A stretch of 64,000 nucleotides of DNA from an uncultured Actinomycetes bacterium (GCA_903860915.1 CAIOSJ010000025.1:62001-126000); one strand, 5' to 3'. Numbered from the stretch's first letter, positions 14,246 to 24,789 are shown. Translations and numbers: made by a program. Notes: generated by a model not told the origin, from the sequence alone.

Positions 14246-14905
14246 GTGGCGGCCAAAGCGATCGTCGGCGAAAAGGTGGGCATGACCCAGGTCTGGGATG
14301 ACCAGAATCGGGCCATTCCTGTCACTGTGGTGCGAGTTAGCCCCACACGCGTCGTACAAGTAAAGACTCCCGAGAAGGAGGGCTACAGCGCCCTCCAGGT
14401 GACGTGGGGGACCCGTCGCACCTCAACTTTGACCAAGCCCGAACTTGGACACTTCGAAAAGGCCGGCGTTGCGCCGGGCAAGAAGCTCGTCGAGCTGCGC
14501 ATCGATGACGTCACGGGCTACACCGTCGGTCAAGAAATTCTCGTTGACCTCCTGGTCAAGGGCGAGAAGATTGACGCCACCGCGGTCAGCAAGGGTAAGG
14601 GCTTCGCGGGAGTTATGAAGCGTCACAACTTCGCTGGACAGGGTGCTGCTCACGGTAACCACAAGCACCACCGGGCCCCGGGTTCCATTGGTGCCTGCGC
14701 CACCCCCGGACGAGTGTTCAAGGGTCAAAAGATGGCCGGACGCATGGGTGGGGGTCAAGTCACGACCACGAATCTTGAAGTTATTGGCGTCGACGTTGAG
14801 CGTAGTTTGATTCTCGTTAAGGGCGCAGTTCCCGGCCCCCGCGGCGGCACTGTGGTCCTTCGTACCTCGGTGAAGAACCCGATGAAGGCCGGAGGCAAGC
14901 GATGA
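14246..14905 (+). CDS. rplC: 50S ribosomal protein L3
   Basis: Early-assembly 23S rRNA binding protein that reaches toward the peptidyl transferase centre. It is 219 residues from GTG 14246 (MAAKAIVGEKVGMTQVW), preceded by AGAGGAGA. The open frame extends 14 codons further up but those residues are not L3-like. The conserved central loop GQGAAHGNHKHHRAPGSIG and KMAGRMG are present. It overlaps rplD by four bases (ATGA). Confidence 0.97.
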   Translation: MAAKAIVGEKVGMTQVWDDQNRAIPVTVVRVSPTRVVQVKTPEKEGYSALQVTWGTRRTSTLTKPELGHFEKAGVAPGKKLVELRIDDVTGYTVGQEILVDLLVKGEKIDATAVSKGKGFAGVMKRHNFAGQGAAHGNHKHHRAPGSIGACATPGRVFKGQKMAGRMGGGQVTTTNLEVIGVDVERSLILVKGAVPGPRGGTVVLRTSVKNPMKAGGKR

Positions 14906-15579
14906 GCGATGTGTTTACCCTTCGTGGTCCGATCAAGAAGGAACGCCCTGCTCCCGCGCAGCGTTCCGTAGCCAAGCGTTCGCTCGACGGCACCGTTCTC
15001 GGTACCGTTGCGCTGGAGCCCACCATTTTTGGTATCGAGCCCAACATGTCGGTTCTCCACCAGGTCATCACGGCGCAGCTCGCTGCTCGCCGTGCTGGTA
15101 CGCAGTCCACCAAGACCCGTAAGGAAGTTCGCGGTGGTGGTAAGAAGCCGTTCAATCAAAAGGGAACTGGTGGTGCTCGTCAGGGTACCGTTCGTGCGCC
15201 GCACTACCCAGGTGGTGGTGTCGCTCTCGGGCCGAAGCCGCGCAAGTACGACCAAAAGACCCCCAAGAAGATGATTCGTTTGGCCCTGCACTCGGCCCTG
15301 TCGGACCGTGCCGCACTCGAGCGCATTGCTCTGATCGACTCCTTCAGCTGGACTGAGCCCAAGACCAAGGGTGCCCTCAGTGCCCTCAGCGCCCTCGGTA
15401 TCGAAGGCAAGGTTTTGGTTGTGTTGAGCCGTACGGACACCGTGGCCAATTTCGCGTTCCGTAACCTCGACAACGTCAAGACCATCGACAGCGGTGAGAT
15501 TAACGCGCACGACATTATCGACGCCGACTGGATCCTCTTCACCGAGGCCACCCTGCCGGTCGCAAAGGAGAGCCACTGA
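14902..15579 (+). CDS. rplD: 50S ribosomal protein L4
   Basis: 23S rRNA binding protein whose extended loop lines the exit tunnel with L22. It is 225 residues. The tunnel loop with RGGGKKPFNQKGTGGARQG (near residue 75-93) is intact. In E. coli L4 also represses the S10 operon. It overlaps rplC by four bases and shares one base of its stop with rplW. Confidence 0.97.
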   Translation: MSDVFTLRGPIKKERPAPAQRSVAKRSLDGTVLGTVALEPTIFGIEPNMSVLHQVITAQLAARRAGTQSTKTRKEVRGGGKKPFNQKGTGGARQGTVRAPHYPGGGVALGPKPRKYDQKTPKKMIRLALHSALSDRAALERIALIDSFSWTEPKTKGALSALSALGIEGKVLVVLSRTDTVANFAFRNLDNVKTIDSGEINAHDIIDADWILFTEATLPVAKESH

Positions 15580-15869
15580 TGCGTGACGCCATGAGCATTC
15601 TCATCCGTCCCGTAGTGTCTGAGAAGACCTACGGATTGATGGAGAACAACGTGTACACCTTCGTGGTGGACTCGTCAGCCACCAAGATTGACGTGCGCAA
15701 TGCCGTCGAGCAGGCCTTCAACGTAAAAGTTGTCAAGGTCAACACCCTGAATCGTAAGGGCAAGTCTGTACGGAACCGTAAGACCAACGTTGTTGGTCAC
15801 CGTGCAAACTCCAAGCGAGCCATCGTCACCCTTAAGCCGGGCGACTCGATCAACCTCTTTGAGAACTAA
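15579..15869 (+). CDS. rplW: 50S ribosomal protein L23
   Basis: Exit-tunnel rim protein that docks trigger factor and SRP. It is 96 residues, normal. It shows [18 protein letters not shown] and the C-terminal [12 protein letters not shown] segment. The ATG shares a base with the rplD stop. A second in-frame ATG four codons on (MSILIRPV) is a possible alternative start. Confidence 0.96.
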   Translation: MRDAMSILIRPVVSEKTYGLMENNVYTFVVDSSATKIDVRNAVEQAFNVKVVKVNTLNRKGKSVRNRKTNVVGHRANSKRAIVTLKPGDSINLFEN

Positions 15870-15877
15870 GGACTGTT

Positions 15878-16711
15878 ATGGCACTGCGTCACCGCAAACC
15901 AACTAGCCCCGGTCGTCGTTTCCAGACCGTCTCGGACTTTGCCGAGATCACGACGTCGAAGCCGGAAAAATCACTGCTCGGTCCCAAGCCGAAGACGGGT
16001 GGACGAAACAACTACGGCCGCAAGACCTCGCGTCACCGTGGTGGTGGTCACAAGCAGCAGTACCGCATCATCGACTTCAAGCGCAACAAGGACGGAATCC
16101 CGGCCAAGGTTGCCACCATTGAGTACGACCCCAATCGCACCTGTCGTATTGCGCTCTTGCACTACGTCGACGGTGAGAAGCGCTACATTCTCGCCCCGAA
16201 CGGACTCAAGGTGGGCGACATGGTCGTCTCCGGCCCCAAGGCGGACATCAAGACGGGTAACGCTCTGCCGATGCGCTACATCCCGACTGGTTCGACCGTG
16301 CACAACGTGGAACTGCGTCCCGGCGGTGGCGGCAAAATGGCCCGTAGCGCGGGCATGAGCGTTCAGCTCGTCGCCAAAGACGGTGGCTTTGCCACCCTGC
16401 GTCTCCCCTCAACCGAAATGCGCCGTGTGCAGATTGACTGCCGAGCGACCCTCGGTATCGTCGGCAACTCGGAGCACGAGTTGATCAAGATTGGTAAGGC
16501 CGGTCGTAACCGCTGGAAGGGTAAGCGCCCGCAGACCCGTGGTGTGGCTATGAACCCGGTCGACCACCCACTAGGTGGTGGTGAAGGTAAGACTTCCGGA
16601 GGCCGTCACCCGGTCAGCCCGTGGGGTCAGCCAGAAGGTCGTACACGTCGTCCGAAGCCTTCGGACGCGTTGATTGTTCGTCGTCGTCGTGGACGCGGCG
16701 CGCGGAGGTAG
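15878..16711 (+). CDS. rplB: 50S ribosomal protein L2
   Basis: Highly conserved large-subunit protein needed for subunit joining and peptidyl transferase assembly. It is 277 residues. It shows [25 protein letters not shown] N-terminal sequence (near residue 48), and the C-terminal [17 protein letters not shown] segment with the functionally important His. It lies 8 bases after rplW in the standard S10 order. Confidence 0.98.
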   Translation: MALRHRKPTSPGRRFQTVSDFAEITTSKPEKSLLGPKPKTGGRNNYGRKTSRHRGGGHKQQYRIIDFKRNKDGIPAKVATIEYDPNRTCRIALLHYVDGEKRYILAPNGLKVGDMVVSGPKADIKTGNALPMRYIPTGSTVHNVELRPGGGGKMARSAGMSVQLVAKDGGFATLRLPSTEMRRVQIDCRATLGIVGNSEHELIKIGKAGRNRWKGKRPQTRGVAMNPVDHPLGGGEGKTSGGRHPVSPWGQPEGRTRRPKPSDALIVRRRRGRGARR

Positions 16712-16718
16712 GTAGGAC

Positions 16719-16997
16719 ATGTCACGTAGCTTGAAGAAGGGCCCGTTCATCGACGCCCACCTACTCAAGAAGGTGGACGCTATGAACGCGGCCAACGAGA
16801 AGAAGGTCATCAAGACCTGGAGCCGTCGTTCGACGGTTATCCCGGACATGGTCGGCCACACCTTCGCGGTGCACGATGGCCGACGCCACGTGCCCGTCTT
16901 CGTGAACGAATCCATGGTCGGACACAAGCTGGGTGAGTTCTCGCCAACGCGGACCTTCAAGTTCCACGCCGGTCAAGAAAAGACGGGAAAGCGCTAA
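16719..16997 (+). CDS. rpsS: 30S ribosomal protein S19
   Basis: 30S head protein that pairs with S13 and touches the A-site tRNA region. It is 92 residues with [12 protein letters not shown] at the N-terminus and the conserved [13 protein letters not shown] block near the end. A GGTAGG site lies before the ATG. Its stop shares one base with rplV. Confidence 0.98.
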   Translation: MSRSLKKGPFIDAHLLKKVDAMNAANEKKVIKTWSRRSTVIPDMVGHTFAVHDGRRHVPVFVNESMVGHKLGEFSPTRTFKFHAGQEKTGKR

Positions 16998-17635
16998 TGA
17001 CTGGACCCAAGACGAACGAACGTCCCGGAACTCGCGCCGTACTGCGTCACTTTCACATGTCGGCCACCAAGGCTCGAGTTGTTCTTAACCTGATTCGTGG
17101 CGAAGACGTGCAGACCGCTCGCGAAATTCTCGCCGGTACCACCCGTGAGGCCGCCGACGTGATCGGCAAGGTGCTCGCTTCAGCGGTGGCTAACGCCGTG
17201 AACAACGACGGGCTGAATGCGGACGACCTCTACGTCGCCGCCGCCTACGCCGACGAGGGTGTCACGATGAAGCGTTTCACGCCTCGCGCTCGTGGCCGCG
17301 CCGGAAAAATCTTTAAGCGCAGTTGCCACATCGTGGTGATCGTGGCTCGTATGGACGACGACCGCCTCGCTATTTTGCGCGCCGCGCGTAGCGCCCAGGC
17401 CGTCGCGTCACGTACCCGTCGCGTCGCGAGTTCGCGTCGCCGTGCGGACCAAACCGCCAGCGTCAACAAGCGCGAAGCGGCTGCGGCCGCGGCCGCCGAG
17501 GACGCCAACACCGAGATCGATGCAGTAGAGGTCGAGTCGGTTGAGACCGAGAACATCGTGGAGACCACCAACGTGGTCGAAGCGACAACGGATGAAACGG
17601 TGTCGGACGACACCACTGAAGAGACGGACAAGTAA
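16997..17635 (+). CDS. rplV: 50S ribosomal protein L22 with acidic tail
   Basis: Exit-tunnel protein. The first ~120 residues are a normal L22, including [15 protein letters not shown] and the tunnel loop [18 protein letters not shown]. Residues about 125-212 are an extension: first a basic and Ala-rich stretch ([15 protein letters not shown], then [13 protein letters not shown]), then a Glu/Thr/Val-rich acidic end. The family is usually 110-120 residues, although several actinobacteria have longer forms. The overlap is one base at each end. The role of the tail is unknown. Confidence 0.95.
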   Translation: MTGPKTNERPGTRAVLRHFHMSATKARVVLNLIRGEDVQTAREILAGTTREAADVIGKVLASAVANAVNNDGLNADDLYVAAAYADEGVTMKRFTPRARGRAGKIFKRSCHIVVIVARMDDDRLAILRAARSAQAVASRTRRVASSRRRADQTASVNKREAAAAAAAEDANTEIDAVEVESVETENIVETTNVVEATTDETVSDDTTEETDK

Positions 17636-18564
17636 TGGGTCAGAAGGTAAATCCCTACGGTTTCCGCCTCGGCATTACGACGGACTGGAAGTCGCGCTGG
17701 TTTAAAGAGCGTGGCTACCGTGAACTCGTAATCGAGGACTGGAAGATTCGTAACTATTTGACGCGCCAGCTCGAGAGTGCGGCCGTAAGCCGTATCGAGA
17801 TCGAGCGCAATGGCGACCGCATCCGAGTAGATATTCACACTGCTCGCCCCGGGATTGTCATTGGTCGTCGTGGTGCTGAAGCCGAGCGTCTGAAGAAGGA
17901 TCTCGAGAAGATCACTGGTCAGAAGAACAAGTTCTCACTGAATATCCAAGAGATCAAGCAGCCCGAGCTCGACGCCGCGCTGATTGCTCAGGGCATCTGT
18001 GACCAGTTGATTCGTCGCGTGGCCTTCCGTCGAGCTATGAAGCGAGCAATCCAGACCGTACAGAAGGCCGGCGCCCTGGGTGTCAAGGTCCAGCTGTCGG
18101 GTCGACTGGGTGGTGCTGAAATGAGCCGCACCGAGCAGTACCGCGAAGGTCGGGTCCCGCTGCACACCTTGCGCGCCGACATCGACTACGGCTTCCGTGA
18201 GGCCAGTACCGGTACCGGTCGCGTGGGTGTCAAGGTGTGGATTTACAAGGGTGACATCCTGCCCTACCAGCTCACCAATGACGAGAAGATTGTCCGCGAA
18301 GCAGCCATGGCCGCTGGCGATGCCGTCCCCGTGGGTGCTTCGCCAGTTGCCCCCAAGGGCGTCGTGCGTGCCGGTGGTGGACGCCGCCGTGCCGAGAGTG
18401 CCCCCGTTGACACCAACAGCGAGACGCTGGTGGACATAGCCCCGGCCGATCTACTCGCCGCTACTGACGACGTTGAAAAGCGCATCAGTGTCGAAGAAGA
18501 CATTGAGCGCCGTACGGCCAACGATCACACCGACACTCCTCACTTCCGAAAGGACGCGGACTGA
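17635..18564 (+). CDS. rpsC: 30S ribosomal protein S3 with C-terminal extension
   Basis: mRNA-entry protein of the 30S subunit with helicase function together with S4 and S5. The KH domain ([19 protein letters not shown], near residue 77) and the C-terminal domain ending near [13 protein letters not shown] are normal. The remaining ~90 residues form a tail that is first basic and Gly-rich (RAGGGRRR) and then acidic ([16 protein letters not shown] to the end). At 309 residues it is longer than the common 210-270. It starts inside the rplV stop. Confidence 0.95.
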   Translation: MGQKVNPYGFRLGITTDWKSRWFKERGYRELVIEDWKIRNYLTRQLESAAVSRIEIERNGDRIRVDIHTARPGIVIGRRGAEAERLKKDLEKITGQKNKFSLNIQEIKQPELDAALIAQGICDQLIRRVAFRRAMKRAIQTVQKAGALGVKVQLSGRLGGAEMSRTEQYREGRVPLHTLRADIDYGFREASTGTGRVGVKVWIYKGDILPYQLTNDEKIVREAAMAAGDAVPVGASPVAPKGVVRAGGGRRRAESAPVDTNSETLVDIAPADLLAATDDVEKRISVEEDIERRTANDHTDTPHFRKDAD

Positions 18565-18566
18565 TT

Positions 18567-19004
18567 ATGTTGATGCCCCGCAAGGTTAAGCACCGCAAGC
18601 AGCAGCGAGGTCGTATGACCGGTAACGCCAAGGGTGGCGTGGACCTGAACTTCGGAGACTTCGGTATCCAGGCCCTCGAGGCCGGTTGGATCACCGCTCG
18701 TCAGATCGAGGCAGCTCGTATCGCCATGACTCGTCACGTGAAGCGTGGTGGAAAAGTATGGATTCGAGTGTTCCCGGACAAGCCGGTAACCCAGAAGCCC
18801 GCCGAAACGCGGATGGGCTCCGGCAAGGGCAACCCCGAATTCTGGGTAGCCGTCGTCAAGCCTGGGCGCATCATGTTCGAACTCGGTGGAGTGGAGGAGC
18901 CCTTGGCTCGTGCCGCCATGGAGCGCGCAATTCAAAAGATGCCCATCAAGTGCAAGTTCGTCGTTCGGCCTGGTACGCACGGAACCCCGGAGGTTACGAT
19001 CTAA
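18567..19004 (+). CDS. rplP: 50S ribosomal protein L16
   Basis: Large-subunit protein near the A-site tRNA elbow and an avilamycin/evernimicin contact. It is 145 residues beginning [15 protein letters not shown], the conserved start, so the ATG at 18567 is preferred to the one two codons later. [22 protein letters not shown] is present. It lies two bases after rpsC and overlaps rpmC by one base. Confidence 0.97.
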   Translation: MLMPRKVKHRKQQRGRMTGNAKGGVDLNFGDFGIQALEAGWITARQIEAARIAMTRHVKRGGKVWIRVFPDKPVTQKPAETRMGSGKGNPEFWVAVVKPGRIMFELGGVEEPLARAAMERAIQKMPIKCKFVVRPGTHGTPEVTI

Positions 19005-19237
19005 TGGCAAAAACCAAAGAACACGTCGCAGAATTGAAAATTCTCGGGGACGCTGAGCTCATTGAGCGTATCGGCGAGGCTCGTAAGGAAATGTTCAACC
19101 TGCGTTTTCAGTTGGCCACCGGCCAGCTCGACAACACTGCACGCCTCCCCGAGGTGCGCAAGGACATCGCTCGCTTGTCGACGTTTCTACGTCAGCGCGA
19201 AATAGCAGCCGCTGAGGCTGCTGGAGAAGGTGAATAG
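19004..19237 (+). CDS. rpmC: 50S ribosomal protein L29
   Basis: Small helical protein at the tunnel exit next to L23. It is 77 residues from the ATG that shares a base with the rplP stop (TAATG). The conserved [17 protein letters not shown] and [14 protein letters not shown] segments are clear. The longer open frame through rplP is out of family. The start was chosen from homology and the overlap pattern. Confidence 0.95.
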   Translation: MAKTKEHVAELKILGDAELIERIGEARKEMFNLRFQLATGQLDNTARLPEVRKDIARLSTFLRQREIAAAEAAGEGE

Positions 19238-19239
19238 TT

Positions 19240-19515
19240 ATGACTGATGAGACGAAAGTGGTACGCGATAACTCGCGTAAGATCCGCGAAGGCATCGTGG
19301 TCTCGGACAAGATGCAGGCGACTCTGGTCGTAGCCGTCATGGAGCGAGTCACGCACCCGCGCTACGGCAAGACGGTCCAACGTACGAAGAAGCTCTATGT
19401 CCACGACGAGAAGAACGAGGCGAAGATCGGCGACCGGGTTTTGGTTCAAGAGACCCGCCCGCTCTCGAAGTTGAAGCGCTGGCGCTTGACGGAAATTGTG
19501 GAGCGTGCCCGATGA
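19240..19515 (+). CDS. rpsQ: 30S ribosomal protein S17
   Basis: Primary 16S rRNA binding protein of the 30S body. It is 91 residues with [18 protein letters not shown] and the [19 protein letters not shown] segment. It overlaps rplN by four bases (ATGA). A GGAGAAGG ribosome site lies within the rpmC end. Confidence 0.97.
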   Translation: MTDETKVVRDNSRKIREGIVVSDKMQATLVVAVMERVTHPRYGKTVQRTKKLYVHDEKNEAKIGDRVLVQETRPLSKLKRWRLTEIVERAR

Positions 19516-19880
19516 TTCAGCAAGAATCCCGCCTGCGCGTAGCCGACAACTCTGGTGCCAAGGAGGTCCTGTGTATTCGGGTCCTCGGCGGTACCCGTCG
19601 TCGCTACGCCTCGATTGGTGATGTGTTCATCGCCACCGTCAAGGACGCTATTCCTGGTGCGGCTGTGAAGAAGGGTGACGTCGTTCGCTGCGTCGTCGTT
19701 CGTACCGCCAAAGAGAAGCGTCGTCCCGATGGTTCCTACATCAAGTTCGACGACAACGCCGCGGTGTTGATCAACGACCAGCTACAGCCGCGGGGCACCC
19801 GCATCTTTGGCCCAGTCGGTCGCGAACTTCGTGACAAGAAATTTATGCGCATCATTTCGCTTGCGCCGGAGGTGTTGTAA
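19512..19880 (+). CDS. rplN: 50S ribosomal protein L14
   Basis: Interface protein that forms bridge B8 and binds the silencing factor RsfS. It is 122 residues, the standard length, starting [19 protein letters not shown] and ending [10 protein letters not shown]. The overlap is four bases with rpsQ and one base with rplX. Confidence 0.98.
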   Translation: MIQQESRLRVADNSGAKEVLCIRVLGGTRRRYASIGDVFIATVKDAIPGAAVKKGDVVRCVVVRTAKEKRRPDGSYIKFDDNAAVLINDQLQPRGTRIFGPVGRELRDKKFMRIISLAPEVL

Positions 19881-20185
19881 TGAAAATCCGTAAGGGCGAT
19901 GACGTCCTCGTTCTCGCCGGCAAGTACCGTGGCGAGCGTGCGACCGTGGAAGAAGCGATTCCTTCCACGAATCAGGTAATCCTCGAAGGCCTCAATATCG
20001 TAAAGCGCCACACGAAGCAGAGTGGCACCACGATGCAGGCCGGCATTATCGAAAAGGCCATGCCCCTCGACGCTTCGAACGTTGCGTTGTGGTGCGGTGG
20101 TCACAAGGGTCCGGCCAAGGTCGGAATCAACGAGGCGGATGGCGTGAAGACGCGCGTATGCCGTAAGTGTGGAGAGGCACTGTGA
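19880..20185 (+). CDS. rplX: 50S ribosomal protein L24
   Basis: Assembly initiator of the 50S subunit. It is 101 residues with the KOW motif in the N-terminal part ([21 protein letters not shown]) and a Cys-containing C-terminus ([12 protein letters not shown]), typical of many Gram-positive L24 proteins. It overlaps rplE by four bases (GTGA). Confidence 0.97.
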   Translation: MKIRKGDDVLVLAGKYRGERATVEEAIPSTNQVILEGLNIVKRHTKQSGTTMQAGIIEKAMPLDASNVALWCGGHKGPAKVGINEADGVKTRVCRKCGEAL

Positions 20186-20739
20186 CCACTACCCGTCCCC
20201 GTCTGAAGGTCCGCTACGACCAGGAGATTCGCGCTGCTCTGAAAGAGGAGCTCGGTCTCGAGAACATCATGCAGGTCCCGCGTTTGGAAAAGATTGTTCT
20301 GAACTCCGGTGTGGGTCGCGCGACCCAGCAGGCCTCGCTGCTCGAAGGAGCTCAGCGCGACCTGGAGCTCATGACCGGCCAGAAGCCGATCGTGACCCGG
20401 GCTAAGAAGTCCATCGCCAGCTTTAAGCTGCGTGAAGAAGTACCCATCGGTGTCAAGGTCACCCTGCGCGGCGACCGCGCGTGGGAGTTCTTTGACCGTT
20501 TGCTCAGCGTGTCGATTCCTCGAATCCGTGACTTCCGCGGCTTGTCGGCGAAGTCCTTCGACGGCCGAGGAAACTACACCTTCGGTATTAACGACCAGTT
20601 GATCTTCCCGGAGATTGACTACGACAAAATCGACGCGCCGCGCGGTTTCGATATCACTATCGTCACTACCGCTGCCAACGACGAGCAGGGCCGCGCTTTT
20701 CTTAAGGCGTACGGCTTCCCTTTTAAGGAGACCAAATAA
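20182..20739 (+). CDS. rplE: 50S ribosomal protein L5
   Basis: 5S rRNA binding protein of the central protuberance that contacts P-site tRNA. It is 185 residues from GTG 20182 ([16 protein letters not shown]). The open frame starts five codons earlier but the GTGA overlap with rplX matches the pattern of this operon. It shows [29 protein letters not shown] and the C-terminal [10 protein letters not shown]. Confidence 0.97.
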   Translation: MTTTRPRLKVRYDQEIRAALKEELGLENIMQVPRLEKIVLNSGVGRATQQASLLEGAQRDLELMTGQKPIVTRAKKSIASFKLREEVPIGVKVTLRGDRAWEFFDRLLSVSIPRIRDFRGLSAKSFDGRGNYTFGINDQLIFPEIDYDKIDAPRGFDITIVTTAANDEQGRAFLKAYGFPFKETK

Positions 20740-20924
20740 TGGCTAAGAAGGCACTCCGCATCAAGCAGCAGGCGACGCCGAAGTTTTCGACGCGCGCCTA
20801 CACCCGCTGCCAGCGTTGCGGTCGACCGAAGTCGGTATACCGAAAGTTCGGCCTCTGTCGAATTTGTTTACGAGTCATGGTGCACGCGGGCGAAATCCCG
20901 GGTGTCACGAAGGCCAGCTGGTAA
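20739..20924 (+). CDS. rpsZ: 30S ribosomal protein S14, zinc-binding type Z
   Basis: Short 61-residue S14 of the zinc type. C24, C27, C40 and C43 form the ribbon that binds zinc. It helps assemble the 30S head near the A site. Many actinobacteria also keep a longer zinc-free S14 elsewhere for zinc starvation, and none is in this window. It shares one base with the rplE stop. Confidence 0.97.
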   Translation: MAKKALRIKQQATPKFSTRAYTRCQRCGRPKSVYRKFGLCRICLRVMVHAGEIPGVTKASW

Positions 20925-20936
20925 GGAGATCAGATT

Positions 20937-21341
20937 ATGACAATGACTGACCCCATAGCCGACATGTTGACGCGTATTCGCAACGCCAACTCCGCCATGT
21001 TCGACTCGGTATCCATGCCGGGTTCGAAGGTGAAAGAGTCGCTAGCGAAAATCCTCCAGCGCGAGGGTTTTATTAGTAGCTACGACGTCAAGACGATCGA
21101 TGGTAAGCCCGGAACCACTCTGGAAATTCAGCTGAAGTACTCGATTGACCGCAAGCGGACGATCATGGGTATTAAGAGAATCTCCAAGCCGGGTCTACGT
21201 ATTTATAAGAAGGCCGACCAGATGCCCAAGGTTCTCGGAGGCGTCGGCGTAGCCGTCGTCTCAACGAGCCACGGACTGATGACTGACAAGGAAGCACGAC
21301 GTCAGAAGTTGGGCGGCGAGGTTCTCTGCTATGTCTGGTAA
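20937..21341 (+). CDS. rpsH: 30S ribosomal protein S8
   Basis: Primary 16S rRNA binder of the platform and, in E. coli, the repressor of the spc operon. It is 134 residues with [15 protein letters not shown] at the start and the C-terminal [32 protein letters not shown] (20923-20928) is 8 bases before the ATG at 20937. A second ATG two codons later is less well spaced. Confidence 0.98.
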   Translation: MTMTDPIADMLTRIRNANSAMFDSVSMPGSKVKESLAKILQREGFISSYDVKTIDGKPGTTLEIQLKYSIDRKRTIMGIKRISKPGLRIYKKADQMPKVLGGVGVAVVSTSHGLMTDKEARRQKLGGEVLCYVW

Positions 21342-21371
21342 CCCGTTCACTAACCCGCAGGAGATTCGCTG

Positions 21372-21911
21372 ATGTCGCGTATTGGACGCAACCCCATAAC
21401 TGTTCCGGCAGCCGTCACCATCACCGTCGCCGGTGCCGTGGTGTCGGTCAAGGGACCCAACGGCACCATGGCTCGCACCTTGCCCGGTGGCATCACGGTC
21501 AGTCAAGAGGGTGACACCTTGCTCGTTGACCGTCCCGATGACAGCCGCGAGCACCGTTCGTTGCACGGCCTGACTCGTACCTTGATCTCCAACATGGTCG
21601 TCGGTGTTACCGACGGCTGGAGTAAGGAACTGGAAATTATTGGCGTGGGTTACCGAGCCGCCGCCAAGAGTCCTGGCTCTTTGGAACTGGCGCTGGGCTT
21701 TTCGCACCCCGTGCACTTCGACGCTCCCGAAGGCGTGACCTTCGAAGTGCCGATTCCGACCAAGATTGTTATTAAGGGCGCAGACAAGGAAGTGGTTGGT
21801 CAAGTGGCCGCCTCTATCCGCAAGCTGCGCAAGCCCGAGCCCTATAAGGGCAAGGGTGTGCGGTACGCCGGTGAGCGTGTACTGCGCAAGGCTGGAAAGG
21901 CGGCTAAGTAA
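21372..21911 (+). CDS. rplF: 50S ribosomal protein L6
   Basis: Two-domain protein near the sarcin-ricin loop and factor site. It is 179 residues, standard, beginning [15 protein letters not shown]. It shows VKGPNGTM in the N-terminal repeat and [15 protein letters not shown] in the C-terminal one. It shares one base with rplR. Confidence 0.98.
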   Translation: MSRIGRNPITVPAAVTITVAGAVVSVKGPNGTMARTLPGGITVSQEGDTLLVDRPDDSREHRSLHGLTRTLISNMVVGVTDGWSKELEIIGVGYRAAAKSPGSLELALGFSHPVHFDAPEGVTFEVPIPTKIVIKGADKEVVGQVAASIRKLRKPEPYKGKGVRYAGERVLRKAGKAAK

Positions 21912-22267
21912 TGTCTCGCACTACTCGTGAACTACGCATTCGTCGTCACTCGCGACTTCGCAAGAAGATCACCGGAACGGCCGAGCGACCCCGCGTTGCG
22001 GTGAGTCGTTCCAACAAAAATATCTCAGCTCAGATCATCGACGACGTTGCGGGGCGCACCCTCGCAGCCGCGTCATCGGTGGAGGCTTCCTTGAAGTCGA
22101 CGAGCGGAGGCAACATCCCAGGTGCCACGGCTGTCGCTGAGCTTCTCGCTCAGCGGGCATCAGCCGCTGGTGTCACGACGGTCGTCTTCGACCGCGGTGG
22201 CTACGCCTATCACGGCCGCGTTGCGGCCTTTGCCGACGCGCTACGCGCGGGAGGATTGGAGTTCTAA
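21911..22267 (+). CDS. rplR: 50S ribosomal protein L18
   Basis: 5S rRNA binding protein of the central protuberance. It is 118 residues. It shows the basic N-terminus, [19 protein letters not shown], and the C-terminal [28 protein letters not shown]. It has one-base overlaps with rplF and rpsE. Confidence 0.97.
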   Translation: MSRTTRELRIRRHSRLRKKITGTAERPRVAVSRSNKNISAQIIDDVAGRTLAAASSVEASLKSTSGGNIPGATAVAELLAQRASAAGVTTVVFDRGGYAYHGRVAAFADALRAGGLEF

Positions 22268-22821
22268 TGACGAACGAAACTGAATACGAAGAGCGCACCA
22301 TCAAGGTGAACCGAGTGTCCAAGGTTGTTAAGGGTGGTCGTCGGTTCTCCTTCACCGCTCTGATGGTCATTGGTGACGGTAACGGCAAGGTTGGTCTCGG
22401 CTACGGCAAGGCTAAAGAAGCTGGTCTCGCTGTTCAGAAGGGTCTCGAAGAAGCTCGCAAGAACCTCTTCGAAGTGCCCCTCGCTGGCACCACGATCGTG
22501 CACCCCGTCATCGGCGAAGCCGGTGCCGGTCGCGTGATGTTAAAGCCCGCCGCTCCCGGTACCGGAGTTATTGCCGGAGGGGCCGCTCGCGCCATCCTGG
22601 AAATGGCTGGTATCCGTGACATCCTCGCGAAGTCACTGGGATCGTCGAACGGTATTAACGTCGCTCACGCCACCATTCAGGGCTTGAAGCAGTTGCGCAC
22701 GCCGGAAGAGATTGCCGCCGTGCGGGGTAAGCCACTGGACCAGGTTCTGCCGGCCGGTGTGCTGCGCGCGTACCGAGAGCGCCAGCGTGAGGCTGACCTG
22801 TTTAAGACGACGGAGATCTAA
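22267..22821 (+). CDS. rpsE: 30S ribosomal protein S5
   Basis: Accuracy and mRNA-entry protein of the 30S subunit. It is 184 residues with the double-stranded-RNA-like N domain ([21 protein letters not shown]) and the C-terminal domain ([23 protein letters not shown]). The spectinomycin-response loop (VVKGGRR) looks wild type. It is followed after two bases by rpmD. Confidence 0.98.
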   Translation: MTNETEYEERTIKVNRVSKVVKGGRRFSFTALMVIGDGNGKVGLGYGKAKEAGLAVQKGLEEARKNLFEVPLAGTTIVHPVIGEAGAGRVMLKPAAPGTGVIAGGAARAILEMAGIRDILAKSLGSSNGINVAHATIQGLKQLRTPEEIAAVRGKPLDQVLPAGVLRAYRERQREADLFKTTEI

Positions 22822-22823
22822 TC

Positions 22824-23006
22824 ATGACGGAACTGAAAGTAACGCAGACGCGTTCGGCGATTGGCACCAAGCCCAAGCACCGCGGAACACTTCGCGCTCT
22901 GGGACTTCGTAAGATTGGTCAGAGCAACGTTCTGCCCGACCGTCCCGAAATTCGTGGAATGATTGCTCGCGTACCCCACCTAGTCACGGTAGAAGAGGTT
23001 AACTAA
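22824..23006 (+). CDS. rpmD: 50S ribosomal protein L30
   Basis: Small 50S protein of 60 residues with VTQTRSAIGTKPKHRGTLRALGL and the end VPHLVTVEEVN, a textbook L30. It sits two bases after rpsE and shares one base with rplO. Confidence 0.96.
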   Translation: MTELKVTQTRSAIGTKPKHRGTLRALGLRKIGQSNVLPDRPEIRGMIARVPHLVTVEEVN

Positions 23007-23491
23007 TGAAGTTGCACGATCTCCAACCAAATCCGGGCTCGACGAAGCGTAAGCGCATCGTGGGTCGTGGTATCGCGGGTAAGGGTGGCAAGACCGCTGG
23101 TCGTGGAACCAAGGGACAGAAGGCTCGTCGCCAGATTCCCGCCGGTTTCGAAGGTGGCCAGCTCCCCATCCTGCAGCGCATCCCCAAGCTCAAGGGATTC
23201 ACGAACCCCTTCCGCGTGGAGTACCAGCCAGTGAACCTCGATACGATTACGGTGCTCGGCTTGACCGAGATCACGCCGGAAGTCTTGGTCGCCAATGGTC
23301 TGGCGCAGAAGAAGGACTTCGTCAAGATTCTGGGCCGCGGGAACCTGTCGGTCGCGATCAACATATCAGCGCACGCCTTCTCGGCTTCGGCCAAGAGTGC
23401 TATCGAGTCGGCTGGTGGCACCACCACCATCGTTCCGCTGCCCTTCGCAGTCCGCCCTCCGGCGGCTGGCAACCAGCACCAGAACCGCTAG
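23006..23491 (+). CDS. rplO: 50S ribosomal protein L15
   Basis: Late-assembly 50S protein. It is 161 residues with LHDLQPNPGSTKRKRIVGRG and the Gly-rich loop GKGGKTAGRGTKGQKAR (near residues 25-41), then the globular domain. It precedes secY by six bases, the usual spc operon order. Confidence 0.97.
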   Translation: MKLHDLQPNPGSTKRKRIVGRGIAGKGGKTAGRGTKGQKARRQIPAGFEGGQLPILQRIPKLKGFTNPFRVEYQPVNLDTITVLGLTEITPEVLVANGLAQKKDFVKILGRGNLSVAINISAHAFSASAKSAIESAGGTTTIVPLPFAVRPPAAGNQHQNR

Positions 23492-23497
23492 GCCCTC

Positions 23498-24784
23498 ATG
23501 CTCGCGCGCCTCGCGAACATTTTTCGTGTCCACGACCTTCGCAACAAGGTTCTGTTCACTCTGGGCGTTATCGCGCTGTACCAGCTAGGGGCGAACCTGC
23601 CCGTTCCTGGGGTGAGTTGGAGCCAAGTGCAGTTGCTCCAATCCAAGGCGGGCGCCAGTGGCGTGCTCGGGTTCCTCAACCTCTTTTCGGGCGGAGCGTT
23701 GACACGTATGGCCGTCTTCGGCCTCGGTGTCATGCCCTACATCACGAGCTCCATCGTGATCCAGTTGATGACCTCGGTCATTCCCAAGCTCACGCAGTGG
23801 CGTGACGAGGGTGCGACCGGACAAAAGAAAATCACCCAGACCACCCGCTACATGACTATTGGTTTAGCCCTGTTGCAGAGCACTGGTCTGGTCTACGCCT
23901 TCCACGGCCACGACCAGGCGCTGCTGGGATTCAACATTGACCTCATTCCGAAGTTCACCTTCTGGCTGGGTCTCTTTATGGTTCTGATCCTCACGGCGGG
24001 GACCGCCTTCGTGATGTGGTTGGCGGAACTCATTACCCAGCGTGGTATTGGTCAGGGTATGTCCCTTCTTATCTTTGCCAACGTTGTCGCGGGCCTTCCG
24101 ACGGGTGGCCGCGCGGTCTTTTCCGAGGGTGGACCCATCAAGTTCGGGGCCATCGTTGCAATTTCCATCATTCTGTTGGTGGTCATTATTTTCATGGATC
24201 AGGGCCAACGTCGCATCCCGGTGACCTTCGCCCGTCGAGTCGTGGGTCGAAAGATGATGGGTGGTAATTCCACCTACATCCCGCTCAAGGTGAACCAGTC
24301 GGGAGTTATCCCTATCATCTTCGCGAGCTCGGTTCTCTACATTCCCGTCCTCTTGAGCAACGTGGTGCCGTGGGCGAGTTTCCAGAACTTCGTGACCAAG
24401 TCCTTCCGCCCAACTTCTGCGATCTACATCGGTTCCTACTTCGTACTGATCGTGGCCTTCACCTTCTTCTACGTCTACATCGCCTTCGAGCCGCACCAGC
24501 AGGCCGATATGTTGCGTAAGCAGGGTGGCTTTATCCCGGGTATTCGTCCCGGCATGCCCACCGAGAAGTACTTCGCGAAGATGTTGAGCCGCATCACGGT
24601 CGTTGGTGCTGGCTTCTTGGCCTGCGTGGCGGTCATCCCCAGTGTGTTAATGGCAATCTGGAACATCAACCGCTTCCCCTTCTACGGAACTACCCTGCTG
24701 ATTGCGGTGGGTGTGGCGCTCGAAACCATGCGCCAGATCGACAGCCAGTTGATGATGCGTAACTACGAAGGATTCCTGAAGTAG
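23498..24784 (+). CDS. secY: Protein translocase subunit SecY
   Basis: Channel subunit of the SecYEG translocon in the inner membrane. It is 428 residues with about ten membrane segments. The first is near residues 18-38, followed by the plug region (GGALTRMAVFGLGVMPYITSSI). The cytoplasmic loop QGQRRIPV and the C-terminal loop with RPGMPTEKYF needed for SecA and ribosome contact are present. It lies six bases after rplO and six before adk. Confidence 0.98.
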   Translation: MLARLANIFRVHDLRNKVLFTLGVIALYQLGANLPVPGVSWSQVQLLQSKAGASGVLGFLNLFSGGALTRMAVFGLGVMPYITSSIVIQLMTSVIPKLTQWRDEGATGQKKITQTTRYMTIGLALLQSTGLVYAFHGHDQALLGFNIDLIPKFTFWLGLFMVLILTAGTAFVMWLAELITQRGIGQGMSLLIFANVVAGLPTGGRAVFSEGGPIKFGAIVAISIILLVVIIFMDQGQRRIPVTFARRVVGRKMMGGNSTYIPLKVNQSGVIPIIFASSVLYIPVLLSNVVPWASFQNFVTKSFRPTSAIYIGSYFVLIVAFTFFYVYIAFEPHQQADMLRKQGGFIPGIRPGMPTEKYFAKMLSRITVVGAGFLACVAVIPSVLMAIWNINRFPFYGTTLLIAVGVALETMRQIDSQLMMRNYEGFLK

Positions 24785-24789
24785 GTACT